Source: CAVSRC01 sp963785065
GTDB lineage: Bacteria > Pseudomonadota > Alphaproteobacteria > Rhizobiales > Kaistiaceae
Assembly: GCA_963785065.1 (NCBI GenBank)
Contig: CAWATX010000002.1
Coordinates: 62,001 to 126,000 of the forward strand
DNA: 64,000 nucleotides
Reading direction: 5' to 3'
Part shown: positions 59,107 to 64,000 of the stretch, in pieces
Layout of the letters: each line of letters begins with the position of its first letter
Numbering within the stretch: position 1 is the stretch's first letter
Program-made: the position numbers and the translations under genes
Notes under the pieces: generated by a model
Database searches by the model: none
What the model was told of the DNA's origin: nothing
Seen by the model: only the letters and a program-made list of their open reading frames with translations

Positions 59107-60468
59107 ATGAACCCACTCCTGCTGGCCTTCTACGGTGACGACTTCACCGGCTCCGCCGACGCCATGGAGGCGTTGACGATCAACGGGGTCAAGACCGCCC
59201 TTTTTCTGGGACATCCCACTGAGGAGAGGTTGAGAGCACGCCTCTCGGACCTTCAGGCGGTGGGCATCTCGGGTACCAGCCGGACGATGACTCCATCCCA
59301 GATGGATGCCGAGCTGCCGGACCAGCTGGCACTGCTCGACAGCCTCAACCCCCGGATCATGCACTACAAGGTCTGCGCGACGTTCAATTCCTCGCCGAAG
59401 ATCGGCAGCATCGGACACGCCGCCGACATCGCCTTTGACGTCGTCCATCCCGACTGCGGCGTCATCGTCCAGGGCATCCCCTTGCTCGGCCGCTATATCG
59501 CCTTCGGCAACCATTTCACGGTGTACGGCGATCAGCGGTACCGGCTGGACCGGCACCCGGTCATGAGCAAGCACCCGACGACCCCGATGGGTGAAGGGGA
59601 TCTTCGCGTGCATCTCGCCCCGATGACGAAGAAGTCCATCGCTCTCATCGATCTGATTCATTTGGAAGAATCGCCGCAAGCTATTTCCGATCGCTTCGAC
59701 CGCTCGATCGCGGAGGGTGCAGATATCGTTCTGTTCGACACCCTCAACGACAAGAATCTCAATGACATCGGCCGCCTGCTTCACGAGAAATCCGAGACCC
59801 TGAAGATCTTCGCGATCGGCTCGTCCGGCTTTGAATACGCGATGGCGCGCCAGTGGCGGGCAAACGGTCTGGTCTCTGAGCCGCCGGAGTTCCCTCCTGT
59901 CGGGCCGGTCGACAGGATGATCGTCGTCTCCGGAAGTGCGGCGGCCAACACGGCAGAGCAGATCAACTATGCGCTAGCGCACGGCTTTGCCGGCATTGCC
60001 CTCAATGCCGACCGTCTGGTCGATGAGCGGCTTGCCGAAGACGAGCGCAATCGGGTGATCAAGGAAGCGCTGTCCCACATTGCCGAGAACAGGCACCCGC
60101 TGCTCTACGCCACCCTTGGTCCGGACGATCCGATCATTGCCAAGACCGTGGCAAAGGTCCGCGACCTCGGTATCGACCAAAGCGAGACCGGCAAGATGAT
60201 CGGCCGGCAGCAGGGCCTGATCCTTCGTGCGCTGATCGAGCAGACCGGTATCGGCAGGGTGTGCGTCGCCGGTGGTGACACCTGCAGCTACACCTTGCGC
60301 CAACTTGATATCCATTCGCTGGAGCTGCTGATGCCCATCGCCCCGGCGGCTCCCCTGTGCCTTGCATCTTCGGACAATCCCGCCTTCGACCAACTGCAGG
60401 TCGCATCGAAGGGGGGCCAGATCGGCGCTCCCAACTATTTCCTGCAGGTCCTCGAAGGAAAGAGATAG
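59107..60468 (+). CDS. Four-carbon acid sugar kinase family protein (DUF1537)
   Basis: 453 residues from ATG 59107 (a TTG two codons earlier is also possible; SD weak). LLAFYGDDFTGSADAMEAL is the DUF1537 N-terminal substrate motif, and IVVSGSAAANTAEQINYA, ARGx-like GRQQGLILRAL and VAGGDTCSYTLRQL are the nucleotide-binding C-terminal motifs. Family members phosphorylate tetronates or 3-oxo-tetronates. The long form and LFLGHPTEERL differ from the OtnK-like gene at 60888. It pairs with the aldolase upstream. Confidence 0.9.
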   Translation: MNPLLLAFYGDDFTGSADAMEALTINGVKTALFLGHPTEERLRARLSDLQAVGISGTSRTMTPSQMDAELPDQLALLDSLNPRIMHYKVCATFNSSPKIGSIGHAADIAFDVVHPDCGVIVQGIPLLGRYIAFGNHFTVYGDQRYRLDRHPVMSKHPTTPMGEGDLRVHLAPMTKKSIALIDLIHLEESPQAISDRFDRSIAEGADIVLFDTLNDKNLNDIGRLLHEKSETLKIFAIGSSGFEYAMARQWRANGLVSEPPEFPPVGPVDRMIVVSGSAAANTAEQINYALAHGFAGIALNADRLVDERLAEDERNRVIKEALSHIAENRHPLLYATLGPDDPIIAKTVAKVRDLGIDQSETGKMIGRQQGLILRALIEQTGIGRVCVAGGDTCSYTLRQLDIHSLELLMPIAPAAPLCLASSDNPAFDQLQVASKGGQIGAPNYFLQVLEGKR

Positions 60469-60632
60469 CGGCGACTGTCGTCGATTGGCGATCTTGAAGC
60501 CGCTATCCGTCCGGCGCCAGACGAGGCCGCGCCCGAGCCTGTCGAGGCGACCATCCCTTTCGTCTCGCGACTTCCGACCGTTGCGGCCTTCAGAGTCGTA
60601 TTTGTGGCGCGGACATTGCTACGCTCCGATAG

Positions 60633-60818
60633 TGGCACCGTGGGACCTATACGGGCGCGCTGCCGGCGGAAGCGGACCTTGGAACCGAACCAACCACCAC
60701 GTTCGCCCTTCCAGTTGACAGCAGCGGCCACGAAGTCCACCTGATCCTCGAGGTGACGAGCAGCGGCCGCAAGGTACCCCTGACTTCCTATCGGCGGATT
60801 GTCGTCGGCGTCGCCTGA
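60633..60818 (+). pseudogene. C-terminal remnant of a DUF1593/Sde182-like protein
   Basis: The frame from 60633 to the TGA at 60816-60818 encodes WHRGTYTGALPAEADLGT, then TTTFALPVDSSGHEVHLILE, then VTSSGRKVPLTSYRRIVVGV. This is the end of the C-terminal domain found in DUF1593 (Sde182-type, cellulose-binding) proteins: PAD-x-G-x-x-(I/V)H-(L/V)ILEVTD-x-G...LT-x-Y-x-R-V. The frame is closed by a TAG at 60630-60632 and has no start. No upstream portion is recognisable in 60469-60632, so only a decayed 3' end remains between the two kinase-aldolase pairs. Confidence 0.6.
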
Positions 60819-60887
60819 CGCGGGATCGGACTCGCACGGGCGTCCGGGCCGGGCCTCGCGCGCAATGGAGTGACGAAAGGAAAGACG

Positions 60888-62150
60888 ATGCTTCTCGGTT
60901 GCATCGGAGACGATTTCACCGGCTCGACGGATCTCGCCAACACGCTGGTCAAGCAGGGCATGCAGACGACGCAGTATTGCGGCGTGCCGACGGCGTCAGC
61001 GGAGCCCAGCGTCGAGGCGGGGGTGGTCGCGCTGAAGTCGCGGACGATCCCCGTGGCGGAGGCCGTGAGCCTGTCGCTTCAGGCGTTCGAGTGGTTGCAG
61101 GCCCAAGGGTGCCGCCAATTCTTCTTCAAGTACTGCTCGACTTTCGATTCGACGCCGGAGGGCAATATCGGGCCGGTGATCGATGCGCTGATGGAGCGCC
61201 TTGGCGCCGACTGCACGATTGTCTGCCCGGCTTTTCCGGAGACCGGGCGCAGCATCTATCAGGGTCATCTGTTCGTGAAGGATCGGCTGCTCTCGGAAAG
61301 CGGCATGGAGCACCATCCGCTGACGCCGATGACCGATCCTGACCTGCGCCGCTGGGTGGGCCATCAATCGAAGAAAGGCATCGGGCACGTACCGGCGAAG
61401 ACGGTCTTTCAAGGCGCCTCGGCGATCCGCCAGGGCCTGGCTGACGAGGCCGCCGCTGGCCGGCCGGTGATCGTCGTCGACGCGATCAAGGACGAAGACC
61501 TGATGGCGATCGGTCTTGCTGCCCGAGACCTTGCCTTGGTGACCGGCGGCTCCGGCGTCGCCCTCGGCCTGCCGGGAAATTTCCGTGCACAGCACCTTCT
61601 TGCCGAGCGGCCGCTTGCCTGGACCGGAACCGATGGCCCGGCGGCAATCCTTTCCGGCTCCTGCTCCAACATGACGCGGACACAGGTTGCTGCCTACGCC
61701 GCCGACCACCCTGCGCTCGAGATCACACCGGACCAATTGCTTGCCGGCGCGATGACAGCAGAGCGGGCGATGGCGTGGACGCGCGGCCTGCCGTCCGGCA
61801 CCGCACCGTTGCTCTATTCGTCGGCCGAGCCGGCGACCGTCAAGGCTGCTCAGGAACGCTACGGCCGCGATCGCGTAGCGGCCGCCATTGAAGGCTTCTT
61901 CGCCGAGACCGCGCGCCGTCTGGTCGGCAGCGGCATCCAGCGCCTGGTCGTGGCGGGCGGCGAAACGTCGGGGGCGGCGGTCGAGGGGCTCGGGCTCTCC
62001 GCGCTTGCCATCGGGCCTGAGATCGCGCCGGGCGTTCCCGCTGTCAGGGCATCCGACCGGCCGCTGTGGCTGGCGCTGAAATCAGGCAACTTCGGGGCTG
62101 AATCCTTCTTCAGCGATGCTCTCGCCGTCCTCGCAGGCACGCGGCCATGA
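60888..62150 (+). CDS. otnK: 3-oxo-tetronate kinase (OtnK, DUF1537)
   Basis: 420 residues from ATG 60888 with AAAGGAAAG ahead (a GTG at 60870 would add six codons). N-terminal MLLGCIGDDFTGSTDLANTLVKQGMQT, FFKYCSTFDSTPEGNIGPV, PAFPETGRSIYQGHLFV; C-terminal ILSGSCSNMTRTQV, TGGSG and VVAGGETSGAAVEGLG. All are typical OtnK motifs. It phosphorylates 3-oxo-tetronate at O4. The OtnC-like decarboxylase overlaps its stop by four bases, the usual otn order. Confidence 0.93.
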   Translation: MLLGCIGDDFTGSTDLANTLVKQGMQTTQYCGVPTASAEPSVEAGVVALKSRTIPVAEAVSLSLQAFEWLQAQGCRQFFFKYCSTFDSTPEGNIGPVIDALMERLGADCTIVCPAFPETGRSIYQGHLFVKDRLLSESGMEHHPLTPMTDPDLRRWVGHQSKKGIGHVPAKTVFQGASAIRQGLADEAAAGRPVIVVDAIKDEDLMAIGLAARDLALVTGGSGVALGLPGNFRAQHLLAERPLAWTGTDGPAAILSGSCSNMTRTQVAAYAADHPALEITPDQLLAGAMTAERAMAWTRGLPSGTAPLLYSSAEPATVKAAQERYGRDRVAAAIEGFFAETARRLVGSGIQRLVVAGGETSGAAVEGLGLSALAIGPEIAPGVPAVRASDRPLWLALKSGNFGAESFFSDALAVLAGTRP

Positions 62151-62794
62151 GTGCGGAAGCAAACCTGCGCGAGGCCGTCTGCACCCTCGCCCGCTCGATG
62201 TTCGACCATGGCCTGACACATGGCTCCACCGGCAACATCTCGGTCCGGCTTCCCGACGGCGGGCTTCTGGTGACGCCCACCGGTTCCTCATTCGGACGGC
62301 TCGACCCGGCGCGTCTGAGCCGCTTCGACGCCGACGGCACACTCCTTTCCGGCGACAAGCCGACCAAGGAGATGCCGCTGCACCAGGCTTTCTACGACAC
62401 GCGCAGCACGGCTGGCGCGGTCGTGCATCTTCACTCGGCGCACGCGGTGGCGCTCTCGATGCTCCCCGATGTCGATCCCGACAACATGCTGCCGCCGCTG
62501 ACGCCCTATGCCCTGATGCTGCTCGGCAAGGTGCTTTTGCTGCCTTTCTTCGTCCCCGGCGATGCCGCCATCGGCGAAGCGATCCGCGGGCTGGGTGGCC
62601 GCCGGTCGGCGGTCATGCTCGCCAATCACGGGCCGGTCGTAGCCAGCAAGGATCTGTTCGCGGCCGTCAACGCGATGGAGGAGTTGGAGGCGACGGCGCG
62701 CCTGGCGCTGCTCACCCGCCACCAGCAACCACGCCTGCTGTCGCCGGACGAGGTGGAGCAGGTTGTCACCCGATTTGACGTCGAGTGGTCCTGA
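62147..62794 (+). CDS. otnC: 3-oxo-tetronate 4-phosphate decarboxylase (OtnC, class II aldolase)
   Basis: 215 residues. FDHGLTHGSTGNISVRLPDGGLLVTPTGSSFGRLDP is the OtnC N-terminus, GDKPTKEMPLHQAFYDTR carries the catalytic Glu, VVHLHSAHAVALSML and MLANHGPVVAS give the zinc histidines. It decarboxylates the OtnK product to DHAP. Translation is coupled to otnK. Confidence 0.93.
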   Translation: MSAEANLREAVCTLARSMFDHGLTHGSTGNISVRLPDGGLLVTPTGSSFGRLDPARLSRFDADGTLLSGDKPTKEMPLHQAFYDTRSTAGAVVHLHSAHAVALSMLPDVDPDNMLPPLTPYALMLLGKVLLLPFFVPGDAAIGEAIRGLGGRRSAVMLANHGPVVASKDLFAAVNAMEELEATARLALLTRHQQPRLLSPDEVEQVVTRFDVEWS

Positions 62795-62809
62795 GCGAAC
62801 CGCCCGTCG

Positions 62810-63094
62810 TTACTGGCGGATCCAGGTCGTCACGTCTTTCCGCACGACAATCGCGGCGACGTCGGTATCGAAGCGTCCGAACTGCGCGCTAGCGAGATGG
62901 CGCTCGAAGGCGCCGCGGTCGGCATAGACCTCATGGAGCAGGAATTCCCGAGAGCCGGATTCGGCCCGCGCCACATCGAACTGCAGGCATCCGGGTTCCT
63001 GTTCCAGACTCTCCCGCGCCTGTGCCAAAACACGCGCCTGAAAGACGTCCTCCTGCCCGGCTGCGATGCCAAATGTGACCAGCACGACGTACAT
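62810..63094 (-). CDS. Antibiotic biosynthesis monooxygenase-like (ABM) domain protein
   Basis: 94 residues from ATG 63094 (AAGGGGCGG ahead). MYVVLVTFGIAAGQEDVFQARVLAQARESLEQEPGCLQFDV and LLHEVYADRGAFERHLAS are the ABM/DUF1330-like ferredoxin fold, close to E. coli YgiN/LsrG-type enzymes. It probably acts on a quinone, furanone or reactive aldehyde. It is convergent to otnC (15-bp gap) and divergent from the dehydrogenase gene at 63284. Confidence 0.85.
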   Translation of the reverse strand: MYVVLVTFGIAAGQEDVFQARVLAQARESLEQEPGCLQFDVARAESGSREFLLHEVYADRGAFERHLASAQFGRFDTDVAAIVVRKDVTTWIRQ

Positions 63095-63177
63095 TGTCCG
63101 CCCCTTGTTTGTTGAAGACGATTGGGCTCGGCGACTTGAAGTTCGCACGGGACACGATTGCGACCATACATCGGCGT

Positions 63178-63191
63178 ATTCATTAACGAAT
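63178..63191. promoter_or_regulatory. Near-palindrome in the divergent intergenic region
   Basis: ATTCATTAACGAAT is a 14-bp inverted repeat with one mismatched pair, in an AT-rich patch between the divergent ABM gene (start 63094) and the dehydrogenase gene (start 63284). It could be a GntR/LacI/TetR-type operator; no matching regulator is in the window. Confidence 0.3.
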
Positions 63192-63283
63192 GCATTGTCA
63201 GTTGTCGCCCAAGAGGCTAGACAGAAGGTCGACAGCACGGCGGCGCAACGGCGCCGCGGCTGGAGTTGATCGAACGAAAAATT

Positions 63284-64000
63284 ATGAATGAAAACAAATC
63301 ATTGTCGATCGCGGTCTTCGACGGCGACGGAATTGGCCCGGAGGTGATGGCGCCGACGCTCGACGTCGTGCGCAAGGCGGTTGAACCGCTTGCTGACGTG
63401 AGTCTGGAATTCGAGCATCTGCCGGCTGGCGCGGAGCACTACGCCAGGACCGGTGCGGCCTTTCCCAGTGAATCGATGAGTTCAGCGCGCGCCGCCGACG
63501 CAATCCTTCTGTCGGCCATGGGCCTCCCCTCAGTGCGCTACGCGGACGGCACCGAGATTTCCCCGCAGCTCGATCTGCGCGGCGCCCTCAACCTCTTTGC
63601 TGGCGTTCGCCCGGTTGTCATATTTCCCGGCCTGCGCTCCCCCCTCAACGCAGAGCGAAGCAGCAGCGTTGATTTCGTGCTCGTTCGTGAATCGACGGAG
63701 GGCCTCTTCGCCAGCCACGGCAAAGGGCAACTCATCGACGATGACGAAGCGCGCGAAACGATGGTGATCACGCGCCAGACGTCCGAGAAGCTCTTCGATT
63801 TCGCCTTCGATCTGGCAGAGCGGCGCCGGCAGGCGGGGCGTGGACAGGGGATTGTCACCTGCGTCGACAAGGCCAATGTCTTTCAGGCATTCGCTTTCTT
63901 CCGCAAAATCTTCTTCGAGCGCGCCCAGCGCCATCCCGATCTGACCGCAAACACCGCCTACGTCGACGCCACCGCGCTGTGGATGGTGCAGAAGCCTTGG
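63284..64000 (+). CDS. Isocitrate/isopropylmalate dehydrogenase-family enzyme, N-terminal part
   Basis: 239 codons are visible and the gene runs off the window. LSIAVFDGDGIGPEVM opens the family's nucleotide-binding region; NLFAGVRPVVIFPG, DFVLVRESTEGLFASHG (substrate loop) and VTCVDKANVFQAF (catalytic Lys) follow. The motif SRSRCGSR-like Arg block of isopropylmalate dehydrogenase reads AERSSSVD here, so leucine biosynthesis is unlikely. Tartrate or other beta-hydroxyacid oxidation is more likely, which suits the tetronate neighbourhood. ATG at 63284; SD not obvious. Confidence 0.85.
   Translation, partial: MNENKSLSIAVFDGDGIGPEVMAPTLDVVRKAVEPLADVSLEFEHLPAGAEHYARTGAAFPSESMSSARAADAILLSAMGLPSVRYADGTEISPQLDLRGALNLFAGVRPVVIFPGLRSPLNAERSSSVDFVLVRESTEGLFASHGKGQLIDDDEARETMVITRQTSEKLFDFAFDLAERRRQAGRGQGIVTCVDKANVFQAFAFFRKIFFERAQRHPDLTANTAYVDATALWMVQKPW

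Noticed and set aside
60435..60740. Minus-strand 101-codon frame opposite the DUF1593 remnant
   Set aside because: No motif or SD; the plus-strand reading has a recognisable protein family ending, so the minus frame is a shadow.
1..64000. Prophage, IS element, integron or CRISPR
   Set aside because: No transposase, integrase, phage structural gene, terminal inverted repeats, or regularly spaced repeats were seen.

Overview
The window (64 kb, GC-rich, strong third-position GC bias, leaderless or SD-led TTG/GTG starts common) reads as chromosome of an alphaproteobacterium, most likely a Hyphomicrobiales (Rhizobiales) member. The support is the mass of rhizobial-style sugar ABC and TRAP operons, LacI/GntR regulators next to each operon, tetronate/erythronate-type kinases and aldolases, and the small NosD/UspA/ROK genes. 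I see no rRNA, tRNA, CRISPR array, insertion sequence or prophage.

Layout. 1-240: tail of a hydroxypyruvate/3-oxo-tetronate isomerase. 377-1922: exported NosD-like beta-helix protein broken by a frameshift. 2135-6224: a compact four-gene operon of little-known proteins: a two-TM membrane protein, a C-terminal TIR-domain protein, a pilin-like protein with an extra N-terminal TM, and a small acidic protein. This is a candidate uncharacterised effector/sensor system. 6211-11397: P-loop kinase, SDR, TrkA-type K+ channel, universal stress protein, LprI-like exported protein, ROK sugar kinase.

11928-23062 (minus strand): a 13-gene operon whose order (MrpE, F, G, DUF4040/MbhD, MrpB-like, MrpC, antiporter x2, NuoH, NuoB, NuoC, NuoD, NuoI, plus rubrerythrin) matches the archaeal membrane-bound MBX/MBS sulfane-sulfur reductase, as I recall it, rather than complex I or a hydrogenase. 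Three things stand out: the two antiporter subunits are fused into one 1042-residue protein, the NuoI-like ferredoxin is fused to an NfnB/GltD-type FAD/NAD(P)H domain, and the NuoB-like subunit shows only three of the four N2-cluster cysteines. This is the strongest candidate for an unusual biological system.

23377-27259: DctPQM TRAP transporter with a divergent FCD-type GntR regulator and a direct-repeat operator. 27279-35689: sugar ABC transporter (periplasmic binding protein, permease, single-domain ATPase) plus an AGE-family epimerase, then LacI, FGGY kinase and a LacD/DeoC-like aldolase. 35874-49987: an oligosaccharide module (family-5 ABC transporter, two glycoside hydrolases, hydroxypyruvate isomerase, tartronate semialdehyde reductase) bracketed by two paralogous LacI regulators that appear to share operators. 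50240-57489: LacI-controlled MalEFGK-type transporter with a GH63-type hydrolase and a PIG-L deacetylase. 57613-64000: C4 sugar-acid catabolism (SDR, two aldolase/DUF1537-kinase pairs, ABM monooxygenase, start of an isopropylmalate-dehydrogenase-family enzyme) with a decayed DUF1593/Sde182-like gene between the pairs.

Functionally, most of the window imports carbohydrates, cuts or phosphorylates them, and feeds triose/glyoxylate-level intermediates (hydroxypyruvate, tartronate semialdehyde, DHAP) to central metabolism. The Mrp/Nuo-like complex and the TIR operon stand apart. All product names come from reading motifs by eye; no database search was run.
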